Numbered from the stretch's first letter, positions 26,727 to 35,188 are shown. The stretch: 64,000 bases of DNA from Succiniclasticum ruminis DSM 9236 (GCF_900112895.1 NZ_FONL01000001.1:1-64000); one strand, 5' to 3'. Notes: a model not told the origin generated them from the sequence alone. Made by a program: numbers and translations.

Positions 26727-27542
26727 TTATTTTGCAGGTTTGCTGCCAAACCATTTTTCATACAGCTTGTCATAGGTGCCGTTCTTCTTCAAAGCATCCA
26801 GCGCTTTGTCAATCCCCTTGGCCAGTTCCGGATTCTTCTTGGAAATTACGATACCGTAATCTTCCGCGGTCAGAGGCTCGCCGGCCAGCTTCGCGTATTC
26901 GCTGCCGCCGTTCTTCAGGAAGTACTGTAATACAGGAAGGTCGCTGATAACCGCATCCGCGCCCTTGTTCTTCAGTTCCATGCAGGCCAGATCGCTGGTG
27001 TTGAAGGTCTTCACAACAGAGCCCTTATCTTTCAGTTTTTCCCCGTACAAAGCGCCGGTCGTACCCAGCTGTACCGCAATCGTCTTTCCTTTCAGATCTT
27101 CAAACTTCTTGACATCGTTCACATCCTTGCGTACTACAAAGGCCAGGCCGGATTTGTAGTACGGCTGGGAAAAGATGACCTGTTTTTTCCGTTCTTCTGT
27201 AATGCTGAAGCCCGCAATCGAAACATCAATATTGCCTGCGTTGATGGCAGGAATCAGGGCATCAAAGCCCATGTTTTTGATGGTGCACTTTTTGTAACCC
27301 ATTTCTTTGGCGATAGCGCGGATCAGGTCCATATCAAAGCCGGTAAATTCCTTGGAATCTTTTTCCGGGAATTCAAAAGGCGCAAAGGACGGTTCCGTAC
27401 CTACGAGCAGTTCTTCTTTGGCTGCCGGAGCCGGTGCAGCCGCCTGCTTCTTTTCATCCTTCTTGTCCCCGCCGCCACAGCCGGCAGCCAAAATACCCAG
27501 CGCCAGGACCAGAACGCTTAACAATACCGTAATTTTTTTCAT
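26727..27542 (-). CDS. Amino-acid ABC transporter substrate-binding lipoprotein 2
   Basis: The 271-residue protein has lipobox LAAGC, a Lys/Ala/Pro spacer (DKKDEKKQAAAPAPAAKEE) and the same SBP_bac_3 motifs as its neighbour (GTEPSFAPFEFPE, FTGFDMDLIRAIAKEMGY, DALIPAINAGNIDVSIAGFS). The two binding proteins differ along the ligand pocket region (for example ADAVISDLPVLQYFL against VEAVIIDKPVAEYFL), so they may widen substrate range. It is first in the transporter series and carries a long structured leader. Confidence 0.93.
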   Translation of the reverse strand: MKKITVLLSVLVLALGILAAGCGGGDKKDEKKQAAAPAPAAKEELLVGTEPSFAPFEFPEKDSKEFTGFDMDLIRAIAKEMGYKKCTIKNMGFDALIPAINAGNIDVSIAGFSITEERKKQVIFSQPYYKSGLAFVVRKDVNDVKKFEDLKGKTIAVQLGTTGALYGEKLKDKGSVVKTFNTSDLACMELKNKGADAVISDLPVLQYFLKNGGSEYAKLAGEPLTAEDYGIVISKKNPELAKGIDKALDALKKNGTYDKLYEKWFGSKPAK

Positions 27543-27873
27543 TTACTTCCCCTCCAAACCTGTTATTCAATACCGATACTCCGGGCAGATACTTTTTATA
27601 AGGCCAGGCTTTGCCTGGCACAGGATACCGGAAAACCGGTTCAAGCACCTGCCTGAATAAAAACGCCCCGGCTGACCTGGTTTTCGCCCCCACACCCGCC
27701 TGCTGGAAGGTTCGCTCCTAAGCAACTGCTCCCCACTACTACTCCTCTCGTTATTGACGGCAGGACTTACTTCTAAGCTGCACCGTGCTCACAGTAATCT
27801 TACTGCTTACGTGGATCGTTTCGCCTGCAACTGGCATCGACTTTCAACCACAGACCCGGATTGTTTTTATTCA
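27543..27873 (-). promoter_or_regulatory. Long structured 5' leader of the amino-acid importer, class unknown
   Basis: Between a good promoter and the binding-protein start lie about 330 bases without an ORF. Read on the minus strand they contain GTGG...CCAC enclosing GCC/GGC, the hairpin CAGTA-AGAT-TACTG, CCTGC (about 27765) with GCAGG (about 27700), GAGGAGTAGTAGTGGGGAGC, ACCGG-TTTT-CCGGT, and GCCAGGC-AAA-GCCTGGC close to the gene. This looks like a folded regulatory leader. I tried lysine, glycine, SAM, cobalamin, T-box and SRP-like consensus motifs and none fits well. Confidence 0.5.
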
Positions 27874-27876
27874 CTA

Positions 27877-27905
27877 AATATAGCACACAAAGCCGAATAA
27901 TTCAA
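27877..27905 (-). promoter_or_regulatory. Sigma-A promoter of the amino-acid importer
   Basis: TTGAAT and TATATT are 17 bases apart on the minus strand; transcription should start near 27870. Confidence 0.75.
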
Positions 27906-28005
27906 GCATTTCATAACATTGTTTACGGCTTTATCATTATGTGTTTAATAATTAACATTTTGAGCATAATATGACGAACCTGCTTTTGGCGAATTACAGT
28001 TTGTC

Positions 28006-28034
28006 TTGACGGATTCTTCCAAAGCCACTATACT
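28006..28034 (+). promoter_or_regulatory. Sigma-A promoter of the HD-GYP gene
   Basis: TTGACG and TATACT are 17 bases apart. The leader is about 150 bases. Confidence 0.75.
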
Positions 28035-28061
28035 ATACTTACCTGAAAAAACTGAAACCAT

Positions 28062-28089
28062 AACCGGATCCGTTCCGGTTTTATTTATC
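28062..28089 (+). terminator. Early hairpin in the HD-GYP leader, possible attenuator
   Basis: AACCGG and CCGGTT flank a 7-base loop and are followed by TTTATTTAT, about 25 bases after the predicted transcription start and 105 bases before the gene. Confidence 0.5.
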
Positions 28090-28193
28090 TGATAAGCAAT
28101 AAAAAACTCATGGAAATGCCGGTTTAACGTATTTACGCGGACCGGAAAAAGCCGGCCAATCCAAGCAATACAATTAAGTACGGACGTGATATT

Positions 28194-28916
28194 ATGCTTT
28201 CTATTCCTCAGTATCTTGATTTTGCCTATACAGGGAAGACGAAAGAGATCTGCAGCTTTTTTCTTGAACTTTTACAGCGTAAGAACGAAGTTCTGTATCT
28301 GCATTCGCAACAGGTAGCTAATTATTCGGCCAGCGTGGCCGCCAAGCTGGGACTATCCAGAAAGGAAATCGGCATCATCCGGACAGCGGCGCTGATGCAC
28401 GACATCGGCCTTTTAAGCGTTCCCAACAGCATCATGAATAAATTCCCGTATCTGAGCACCCGTGAAATGGCCCAGTACAAGCGGCACTGTATCGCAGGCT
28501 GCAGTATGTTGGAAAACATGGAAGAATTCTCCGGCATCATCGACCTGATCCGCAGCCATCATGAAAAATGGGACGGCACCGGATATCCAAAGCGCCTGAA
28601 GGGCGTGAACATTCCTCTCGGTGCAAGGATCATTGCCGTAGCGGATTATTACGACAGTGTGATCAATCCCTGCGCGACCCAGTGGCAGAAAAGCCATCAG
28701 GAAGCGTTGCAGGAACTGTTAAGCGCTATGGGGACCGCTTTCGATCCGGAAATCGTGAAAGCCTTTATTGAAGCCATCGTTCCCGGCAATACCATCAAAC
28801 CGGTTCCGGTTTTCAATAAAAAAGGACCTAAGGAAAAATCAAAAACAGCTGCCGCGTCCCTGTCTTCGGTTGCAACAAAGGTAGCTGAAACAAGTGAACT
28901 AAAAGAATACGAATAA
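28194..28916 (+). CDS. HD-GYP domain phosphodiesterase-like protein
   Basis: The 240-residue protein is mostly a single HD-GYP domain: HSQQVANYSA, metal-binding MHDIGLLSVP (about residue 68), RHCIAGC, SHHEKWDGTGYP (HHExxDGxGYP, about residue 122) and VADYYDSV. Such domains hydrolyse cyclic di-GMP; all core metal residues are visible. There is no receiver, PAS or membrane segment, so it is cytosolic and may be regulated by expression or partners. The last ~40 residues (Lys/Ala/Ser-rich) look disordered. No diguanylate cyclase is encoded nearby. Confidence 0.9.
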   Translation: MLSIPQYLDFAYTGKTKEICSFFLELLQRKNEVLYLHSQQVANYSASVAAKLGLSRKEIGIIRTAALMHDIGLLSVPNSIMNKFPYLSTREMAQYKRHCIAGCSMLENMEEFSGIIDLIRSHHEKWDGTGYPKRLKGVNIPLGARIIAVADYYDSVINPCATQWQKSHQEALQELLSAMGTAFDPEIVKAFIEAIVPGNTIKPVPVFNKKGPKEKSKTAAASLSSVATKVAETSELKEYE

Positions 28917-28921
28917 ATCAA

Positions 28922-28960
28922 ACAGCAGGTTACGGATTGCTCCGCAGCCTGCTGTATTTT
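28922..28960. terminator. Bidirectional terminator
   Basis: ACAGCAGG pairs with CCTGCTGT, with CGGA/TCCG nested inside, followed by ATTTT. It lies between the convergent HD-GYP and CoA-transferase genes. Confidence 0.8.
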
Positions 28961-28963
28961 ACT

Positions 28964-30094
28964 TCACTCCATTTTTATTTCTTTCAGTAATTCTTCTGTA
29001 TTTTCTCCCAGACGGGGGGCTCTCCGGTAAAAGGCACAAGGCGTTTTGGAAAATTTGGGAACGAAACCCATGGTCCTGTAATGGCCCAGTTCCGGATCCT
29101 CTATATCCAATACCATTTCGTCAGCTTTCGCCTGCCCTGTTGCTACGGCCTCGTCATAATTCAGCACCGGTTCAAAGCAGGCGTCGGATCCTCTGGCCAG
29201 TTCCACCCACTCCGCCATGGTTTTTCCGGCAATGATAGCGGCCAGTTCTTCTTTCAATATGGGATAATTCTTCTCATCACGGATTGCCGTAACCAGATCC
29301 GGCCGTTCCAACACCTTGCACAGCTTTGTCCAGAATTTTTCCTCCAGACAGCCCACACTCATGTACCTGCCGTCCTTTGTCCGATACACGTTGTAATTGG
29401 GGTTGGCGCCACTGAGCCAGTTGTTGCCCCGCACATTCACGAACCCGTTACCGAAATAGGTTGCGCTGACGCCGGGCACCAGCGCCAGGCAGATATCAAA
29501 CAGGGAAATGCTGATTTCCTGCCCTTCCCCTGTCCGGTCCGCATGCCGCAGCGCAGCCAGGATCGACATGCCCGCCAGGGCGGAAGCCTGCATGTCCGCT
29601 GCCAGTACGCCGGGTATGGATGGTTTTCCGTCCTTTTCCCCGCTGAGGGATATCAGGCCGGCAAGGCTCTGATAACCGATATCGTGATCTGCCTGCTTCA
29701 TCAGGGGCCCCTGTTTTCCATAACCGGTAATAGAACAATAGACGATCTTCGGATTTACTTTTTTTACAGTGGCAAAATCAACTCCCAGCTTTTCCATTAC
29801 GCCGGGACGGTAACTCTCCACCACTACATGAGCGGTTTTTGCCAGTTCAAGGAAGATTTTCCTGTCTTTTTCCTGTTTCAGGTCCAGGGCCACGCTCTTT
29901 TTGTTACGGTTCACTTCCATAAACCAGCAGGCAAAATCACCCCGCCGGGGCACGAAGTCCCGGGAGTAGTCACCTTTAACCGGTTCTTCAATTTTAATGA
30001 CATCCGCCCCCATATCCGCGAACAGGCGGGTACAGAAAGGGCCGGGCAAAAGCCGTGACAGGTCAAGCACTCTGATGTCCTGTAAGGGTCCCAT
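28964..30094 (-). CDS. CaiB/BaiF family (type III) CoA-transferase
   Basis: The 376-residue protein has the family opening IRVLDLSRLLPGPFCTRLFADMGADVIKIE (split motif, residues 7-36), a CoA-binding region (NRNKKSVALDLK), and the catalytic Asp in VLAADMQASALAGMSI (about residue 165), which forms an aspartyl-CoA thioester in formyl-CoA transferase. It moves CoA between organic acids; the acids here are not predicted. No acyl-CoA dehydratase or decarboxylase gene lies adjacent. Divergent to a YbaK-like gene with overlapping promoters. Confidence 0.9.
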   Translation of the reverse strand: MGPLQDIRVLDLSRLLPGPFCTRLFADMGADVIKIEEPVKGDYSRDFVPRRGDFACWFMEVNRNKKSVALDLKQEKDRKIFLELAKTAHVVVESYRPGVMEKLGVDFATVKKVNPKIVYCSITGYGKQGPLMKQADHDIGYQSLAGLISLSGEKDGKPSIPGVLAADMQASALAGMSILAALRHADRTGEGQEISISLFDICLALVPGVSATYFGNGFVNVRGNNWLSGANPNYNVYRTKDGRYMSVGCLEEKFWTKLCKVLERPDLVTAIRDEKNYPILKEELAAIIAGKTMAEWVELARGSDACFEPVLNYDEAVATGQAKADEMVLDIEDPELGHYRTMGFVPKFSKTPCAFYRRAPRLGENTEELLKEIKME

Positions 30095-30145
30095 GGTTTC
30101 ACTCCTATCTTGTCCTAACCTAGCATATTTCTATTTGCTATTCTT

Positions 30146-30196
30146 ATTTTAATCTGTTGAACATCGGTTGACAAGTGAAACAGAAAAACGTAAACT
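30146..30196. promoter_or_regulatory. Overlapping divergent promoters of the CoA-transferase and YbaK genes
   Basis: On the plus strand TTGACA (30168-30173) and TAAACT (30191-30196) are 17 bases apart. On the minus strand TTGTCA (30169-30174) and TAAAAT (30146-30151) are also 17 apart. The two -35 boxes share five bases, so the promoters should be mutually exclusive. Confidence 0.65.
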
Positions 30197-30242
30197 TTAA
30201 AGAACAACGATTACAAAATTAAAATGCAAAGGAGTTACAATC

Positions 30243-30719
30243 ATGTCTGTGGAACGCGCCAGTGAGTTTCTGTCCCGGTTCGGGATGGAAGATAAGATTA
30301 TTACCTTCAAGGAGTCCAGCGCTACGGTAGAACTGGCTGCCAAGGCCGCCGGTACGGAACCGGCCCGCATTGCCAAAACGCTTTCCTTCGCAGGAAAGGA
30401 ACAGCCTGTTTTAATTGTAACTGCCGGGGATACAAAAATCGACAATGCCAAGTTCAAGCACTTTTTCGGCATGAAAGCCCACATGCTCCCCTTTGCCGAA
30501 GTGGAGGAACAGATTGGCCACGCTCCGGGCGGCGTCTGTCCCTTCGGCGTGAACGAAGGCGTCAAAGTGTATCTGGATATTTCCATGAAACGCTTCCCCA
30601 CCATGTTCCCCGCTGCGGGAGAAGAGAACAACGCCATCGAACTGACGCCGGAAGAACTGGAAAAGTACACGGTTAACGAAGGATGGGTGGATCTCTGCAA
30701 AGGATGGCAGGAAAACTGA
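30243..30719 (+). CDS. YbaK/EbsC-family aminoacyl-tRNA deacylase
   Basis: The 158-residue free-standing editing domain has the family lysine in ARIAKTLSF (about residue 44), the stretch GDTKIDNAKFK, and GHAPGGVCPFGV (GxxPGGVxPFG), typical of YbaK and related trans-editing proteins that hydrolyse mischarged Cys-tRNA(Pro) or similar. It is cytosolic. It has its own promoter and an AAAGGAG site 9 bases before the start. Which tRNA it edits is not clear from sequence. Confidence 0.9.
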   Translation: MSVERASEFLSRFGMEDKIITFKESSATVELAAKAAGTEPARIAKTLSFAGKEQPVLIVTAGDTKIDNAKFKHFFGMKAHMLPFAEVEEQIGHAPGGVCPFGVNEGVKVYLDISMKRFPTMFPAAGEENNAIELTPEELEKYTVNEGWVDLCKGWQEN

Positions 30720-30815
30720 AAGACAGCTGGCTGGTGCATCTGCCATCAATTTGTCTATATGCCTGCCGCCAATTGAATCAGTTTACTATTTCAGCACTGT
30801 TTTGAAATGACAAAA

Positions 30816-30873
30816 AAACCGTAATGCTTCGGAATGCATCTTTCCATAGTATGCTCTCCGGACATTACGGTTT
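30816..30873. terminator. Bidirectional hairpin between YbaK and tctA genes
   Basis: AAACCGTAATG pairs with CATTACGGTTT, and the interior TTCGGA/TCCGGA and ATGCAT/GTATGC also pair imperfectly. A run of A precedes and T-rich sequence follows, so both convergent genes can end here. Confidence 0.7.
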
Positions 30874-30879
30874 ATTTGT

Positions 30880-32355
30880 TTATCTTTTCTTTTTCATTAC
30901 AAAAGGCGCAACCAGGGAAATCACAGCAGCTGCCAGGAAGAACAGGCAGATGGGCCGCGTAAAGAAGATTGCGGGATTACCGTCGCTCATAATCAGGGAC
31001 CCCACAAAATTCTGTTCCGCCATACCGCCTAAGATAATGCCGATGATGACAGCACTCATGGAAAACTTCAGCTTATTCAGAAAATATCCCAGAATACCGC
31101 TGGCCACCATAATGTACACGTCTGTCATGGAATTTCCATAACTGTAAGTACCTACAAAAGTCATCAGCATAATGATGGGGAGCAATATCGTATTCGGTAC
31201 GTTGGTCAGTTTCACGAACAGCCGGATCAGGGAATAGCCCATGCAGGCCATAATAATGTTGGCCATAAGTAAACCGATAAAAATCGCGTACACATCCGGA
31301 GCTTTGTCAATGAACAGCAAGGGTCCCGGCTGCAGGCCCTGTACCATCAGGGCTCCCATCATAATTGCGGTAGCCCCGTCCCCGGGAATACCTAATGTCA
31401 GTACGGGGATAAACGCCCCACCGCTGACGGCGTTATTACCTGCTTCCGGCGCAGCCACCCCTTCCGGTTCACCGTGTCCGAAATTATCGCTGTGTTTGCT
31501 CCATCGCTTCGCCTGGTCGTAGGACACAAAACTGGCAATATCCCCGCCCGTTCCGGGGATACAGCCGATAAATGTACCGATGGCGCTGCTGCGCAGCATA
31601 GTTACAAAACAGCATTTCAAGTCTGTCAGGGACGGCAACACATTGTCAATGGAAACATGCTGCTGAAGTTGTGTTTTCCGCCAGCAGTCCTCCACACTCT
31701 GCAACGTCTGCGAGAGGGCAAACACACCAATCAGGATGGGGATGAAACTGACCCCACCCAACAGATAAGTAGTGTTTAGTGTAAATCGGATGGCTCCGCT
31801 CATTGCATCAATACCGACCGTAGCTAAAAACAGACCGATGATTCCCCCCATGATCCCTTTGATCACGTTACCGCTGGAAACACTGGTAATTATGGATAAC
31901 CCGAATACCGCAAGGGCAAAATATTCCGGTTTGGAGAACTGTAGTGAAATCTTGGCCAGAAGCGGTGCGCAGATAATCAGGCAAACGGTACTGAAGACTC
32001 CCCCAAAAGCACTGGCCGTAGTGGAAAGCCCCAACGCCCGGCCAGGCTGCCGCAGTTCTACTGCCATGGGATAACCGTCCAGGGTCGTAGCCACACTGGC
32101 AGGGGTACCCGGAGTCTTTAACAGGATAGCGCTGATGCTTCCCCCGTAAATCGCGCCGCAGTAAATTCCCAGCAGCATCAGTATGCCGGCCATGCCTTTA
32201 AACGCAAAAGCCAGAGGCAACAGCAACGCCAGTCCCATATTCACGGAAAGGCCCGGCATAGCGCCGAACATAATTCCCACGCCCACGCCAAAAATCAGGC
32301 ACACAAAATTGAAAGGATCTGCTATCATTCCCAACGCTGTAATAATATCCGCCAT
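30880..32355 (-). CDS. tctA: Tripartite tricarboxylate transporter, large permease TctA
   Basis: The 491-residue protein has about 10-12 membrane segments and the TctA hallmarks FGAMPGLSVNMGLALLLPL and the later PGTGGDIASFVSYDQAKRW and LTLGIPGDGATAIMMGAL. With TctB and a periplasmic TctC it imports citrate or related carboxylates using an ion gradient. Here the order on the transcript is tctC-tctB-tctA. The carboxylate is not predictable from TctA. Confidence 0.95.
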   Translation of the reverse strand: MADIITALGMIADPFNFVCLIFGVGVGIMFGAMPGLSVNMGLALLLPLAFAFKGMAGILMLLGIYCGAIYGGSISAILLKTPGTPASVATTLDGYPMAVELRQPGRALGLSTTASAFGGVFSTVCLIICAPLLAKISLQFSKPEYFALAVFGLSIITSVSSGNVIKGIMGGIIGLFLATVGIDAMSGAIRFTLNTTYLLGGVSFIPILIGVFALSQTLQSVEDCWRKTQLQQHVSIDNVLPSLTDLKCCFVTMLRSSAIGTFIGCIPGTGGDIASFVSYDQAKRWSKHSDNFGHGEPEGVAAPEAGNNAVSGGAFIPVLTLGIPGDGATAIMMGALMVQGLQPGPLLFIDKAPDVYAIFIGLLMANIIMACMGYSLIRLFVKLTNVPNTILLPIIMLMTFVGTYSYGNSMTDVYIMVASGILGYFLNKLKFSMSAVIIGIILGGMAEQNFVGSLIMSDGNPAIFFTRPICLFFLAAAVISLVAPFVMKKKR

Positions 32356-32365
32356 TTTCGTCCTC

Positions 32366-32836
32366 CTACTCTAAAAACACAGAGGACGGGAGCGACGTAT
32401 GGAGAAGCTGCCCGAACACAAGGTAAATAAACAGCGTTACTCCTACCGCGGTAAAAAGCATCAGCTTCTTATCCCGGCACTCCAGCCGGTGCATAATGCA
32501 GGGAATCAGAACCACAGCCGCAGCATAAAAACCAATCAGATGGATCAGTCCGCAAAATAGTACCAGCAGAGCCATCATCACATAAACCTGCCGGTTGGCC
32601 GCAGTGCCCAGAATCACTTTTTCCACCGTCAGTTCCTTACGGTGGCATAACGTATAAACAGCTAAAACCAGGGCCGCGACGGTCAGCGCTAACCCCAGCA
32701 GGAAAGGCCAGAAACCGGGGCCGGGCCCCTGTTCCGTAATCTCCATGGGAAAGCCGGCAGATGCACCCATTATCGCTCCGCCAATAACCACACCCATCAA
32801 AAACACCACAAAATTGCACAATTTCATGGAAACCAT
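32366..32836 (-). CDS. tctB: Tripartite tricarboxylate transporter, small permease TctB
   Basis: The 156-residue protein has four hydrophobic segments with the TctB layout (N-terminal pair, short charged loop, C-terminal pair). The ATG at 32836 is chosen because GGGGAG lies 7 bases upstream; an earlier in-frame ATG has no site. Its end is 10 bases before tctA, and it follows tctC by 102 bases. Confidence 0.9.
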   Translation of the reverse strand: MVSMKLCNFVVFLMGVVIGGAIMGASAGFPMEITEQGPGPGFWPFLLGLALTVAALVLAVYTLCHRKELTVEKVILGTAANRQVYVMMALLVLFCGLIHLIGFYAAAVVLIPCIMHRLECRDKKLMLFTAVGVTLFIYLVFGQLLHTSLPSSVFLE

Positions 32837-32938
32837 ACTATAACTCCCCGATTTGAAGAAGCCGTAGCGATATTGACATACCGCTGCGGCTTTTATAAAG
32901 GAAGTACGGATCATCTCTGCCGCACTTCTGAAACGGTT

Positions 32939-33901
32939 CTACTTTTTCAGGAATTTAGCGTACATCGCGTCGTCGTCCGCCATCATCTTATCACAGGCAT
33001 CACCGATGATTGCCGTGGGATCAATACCCTGTTTCTTGAAATAATCCTTAAATTCCTTGCTGTTGCATACTTTTTCAGCAGCCTTGCGCAGCACATCCAA
33101 CTTTTCCTTCGGCGTACCCTTCGGAGCTACCAGAGCAGCCCAGGCGCGGATTGCCATCGGATGGCCCAGTTCCTTAAATGTCGGAACCTTGGGATAGAAT
33201 TCGCTGCGGGTATCCGCCATCACAGCCAGAATTTTCAGCGTGCCTGCATCAATCTGGCTCTTGAACACGCTGGGATCCGCCAGGGTCGCTTCGATATGTT
33301 TGCCTGCCAGAGCGGCCGCAATGTCGGCGCTTCCCTTCGGGTAAGGAACGTGTTTAAACTTTACGTCAAATTCCTTTTCAAAATTCAGCGCGGCAATATG
33401 CCAGATTGCGCCGGTGCCGGAGTTACCCATGGAAATTTTGCCGGAATTCTCTTTTGCATATTTTACAAACTCATCCAGCGTATTGTACGGCGCTTCCTTC
33501 GTAACAATCAGGGCAGCGGGGGCCGCAATGGGGGCACATACAGAAACAAACTCCCTGTTGGTCACGGTTGCTTTTCCCTGATGGGGGAACATAGCCAGTT
33601 CCACCGTCACCATGCCTAAAGTATGCCCGTCCGGTTTCGCCTTGGACAGTTCCACCATACCGGTGATACCGCCACCGTCCGGTTTATTTACGGGAACAAA
33701 CTTGCTTCCCTTCAACTCCTTTTGCAGGAACGAAATCAGCCCGCGGGCACTGGTATCCGTACCGCCGCCCGGTGCTTTCGGAATAATGACAGTAATGTCG
33801 CCGTCTGCCGGATACGCTGCTTTCTTTTCCGTACTGCCACCACAGCCGGCCACACCTAAAAGCATCGCTGTCAGCATTAATAACGTTATAAGTTTCTTCA
33901 T
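32939..33901 (-). CDS. tctC: Tripartite tricarboxylate transporter, substrate-binding lipoprotein TctC
   Basis: The 320-residue Bug-type binding protein has a lipobox (GVAGC), then IIPKAPGGGTDTSARGL, PVNKPDGGGITGM and GNSGTGAIWHIAAL, which are the carboxylate-contacting loops of the family. The ATG at 33901 has GGGAGGA 6 bases upstream; an earlier ATG ten codons upstream is less likely. It captures the ligand outside the inner membrane for TctAB. Confidence 0.94.
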   Translation of the reverse strand: MKKLITLLMLTAMLLGVAGCGGSTEKKAAYPADGDITVIIPKAPGGGTDTSARGLISFLQKELKGSKFVPVNKPDGGGITGMVELSKAKPDGHTLGMVTVELAMFPHQGKATVTNREFVSVCAPIAAPAALIVTKEAPYNTLDEFVKYAKENSGKISMGNSGTGAIWHIAALNFEKEFDVKFKHVPYPKGSADIAAALAGKHIEATLADPSVFKSQIDAGTLKILAVMADTRSEFYPKVPTFKELGHPMAIRAWAALVAPKGTPKEKLDVLRKAAEKVCNSKEFKDYFKKQGIDPTAIIGDACDKMMADDDAMYAKFLKK

Positions 33902-33944
33902 TGATCGTCCTCCCTTTTTGATTGATTTCAATACAATTTATTTT

Positions 33945-33974
33945 ATCATATTCTGCAGTTGCCTGCTATATCAA
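33945..33974 (-). promoter_or_regulatory. Probable promoter of tctCBA
   Basis: TTGATA and TATGAT are 18 bases apart on the minus strand, between the sialidase-like gene and tctC. Confidence 0.55.
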
Positions 33975-33980
33975 ACCGCG

Positions 33981-35123
33981 TCATGTTATCCTGAACTTAC
34001 GGCATTGGGCGATTTCCTTCCAAGTCAGAAAGACAACAGCAATGTTTTCCCGGTTGTATGTGTAAGACACCCACAATCCGTTAAAGACGTACGTTAAGGA
34101 CGGATAACTGAATTCGCCCTTCCCTTTTTCCAGCCGCAGGAACATCTCCCAGCGGCTGCCGTCTTCCCGGCCCATAAACAGAGCCAGCGGCGTACGGGCG
34201 CCCCAGTTGCCCCGCACCGGGTTGCAGGCCAGAAACAGCCGGCCGCCCGGCACACGGATCACATCAAATCCGCTGTTGTTATTGTACAGTTCCGTAGGCT
34301 GGGGGTCTGTCCAGTGTTTTCCTTCATCATCCGAAACGCTGCTGTAAATATAGCCTTCCGTGCTGCGCATATACATGTGCAGCCTGCCTTTGTCCTGCCA
34401 GAGGACCGGCTGGATCACGCCGCGCCCATTAAAGCTCTGGGCGCTGAGAGGCGGCAGTTCGGAAGCCGTTACCGGTTCCGTCTGCCCGTGTTCCCCTGCT
34501 TCCGGCATATTAAGCGCCAGCAGGTTCAGTCCCAGTAACGCGGTACGGTTCCAGGTGATGCCGTAATTATCGCTGTAATCGCAGAAGCACTGCCAGTCGC
34601 CCCGCTCAATGCTCCCCCCGGCGCAGATACGCCCGGAAGGAAGGAGGATGGGTTTTGTCCGCACCGGCCCACGGCCTCCGGTGGAGTCGCCCGGTACCAG
34701 CGGACGAGGATGTCCCCAATATACCGGGTCAGTCCGGCTCAGCATGACCATGGTCTTCCAGTCCGCTATTTTATTCCCGGTTTTGAAAAACAGCAGCACA
34801 TGTTCGTGCTGGACCAGCAACACCGGGTTCCAGCATGCCTCCGGCATGTTCGTGATGCAGACCGGTTCCGTCCATTCACAGGATACCGCCAATGTTTCCT
34901 GCACACGGCCGTCATGGATATGCTCCCGGCCACTGTCCTGCTTTTTCTCTTTCACCGCAGTATAACGGGGCCTGCCTACAGAGAAATAGATCTCCGTATC
35001 CGCCGCGCCTTCCCGGCTGCCGCCGAACCAGACGCACAGCAGGGAACCGTTTGGCAGCGCCGTCAGACAGCTGCCGTGGCACATGGGTGTGGGCAATGTT
35101 TTGCATATCAGTTGTTTAAACAA
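33981..35123 (-). CDS. Sialidase-fold (BNR/Asp-box) protein
   Basis: The 380-residue protein has two Asp boxes (SDNYGITW and SDDEGKHW) and a six-bladed propeller pattern resembling the sialidase_2 family, including WFGGSREG and NNNSGFDVIRVPGGRLFLACNP. No signal peptide is visible, so it appears cytosolic unless secreted otherwise. Some relatives are bacterial sialidase-like proteins without proven sialidase activity. I do not see a confident arginine triad. It is on the same strand as tctCBA but has its own promoter. Confidence 0.75.
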   Translation of the reverse strand: MFKQLICKTLPTPMCHGSCLTALPNGSLLCVWFGGSREGAADTEIYFSVGRPRYTAVKEKKQDSGREHIHDGRVQETLAVSCEWTEPVCITNMPEACWNPVLLVQHEHVLLFFKTGNKIADWKTMVMLSRTDPVYWGHPRPLVPGDSTGGRGPVRTKPILLPSGRICAGGSIERGDWQCFCDYSDNYGITWNRTALLGLNLLALNMPEAGEHGQTEPVTASELPPLSAQSFNGRGVIQPVLWQDKGRLHMYMRSTEGYIYSSVSDDEGKHWTDPQPTELYNNNSGFDVIRVPGGRLFLACNPVRGNWGARTPLALFMGREDGSRWEMFLRLEKGKGEFSYPSLTYVFNGLWVSYTYNRENIAVVFLTWKEIAQCRKFRIT

Positions 35124-35159
35124 AAAAGGTCACACCTTTCCTTGTTCATTGCTATTCCT

Positions 35160-35188
35160 ATTTTACCATTTCATCTAAAAAATCGCAA
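35160..35188 (-). promoter_or_regulatory. Probable promoter of the sialidase-fold gene
   Basis: TTGCGA and TAAAAT are 17 bases apart on the minus strand, about 35 bases before the gene. Confidence 0.6.

Noticed and set aside
27661-27720. Possible SRP RNA, because CCAGGTCAG appears in the leader
   Set aside because: The invariant GGAAGGAAGCAGC-type loop is missing, and the surroundings do not form the SRP hairpin.
27543-27873. T-box or lysine riboswitch in the importer leader
   Set aside because: No GGTGG-type T-box motif and no lysine-box core were found. AGTAGTAG alone is not enough.
29081-30058. 325-codon plus-strand frame opposite the CoA-transferase gene
   Set aside because: It is an antisense shadow; the minus-strand protein has the family motifs.
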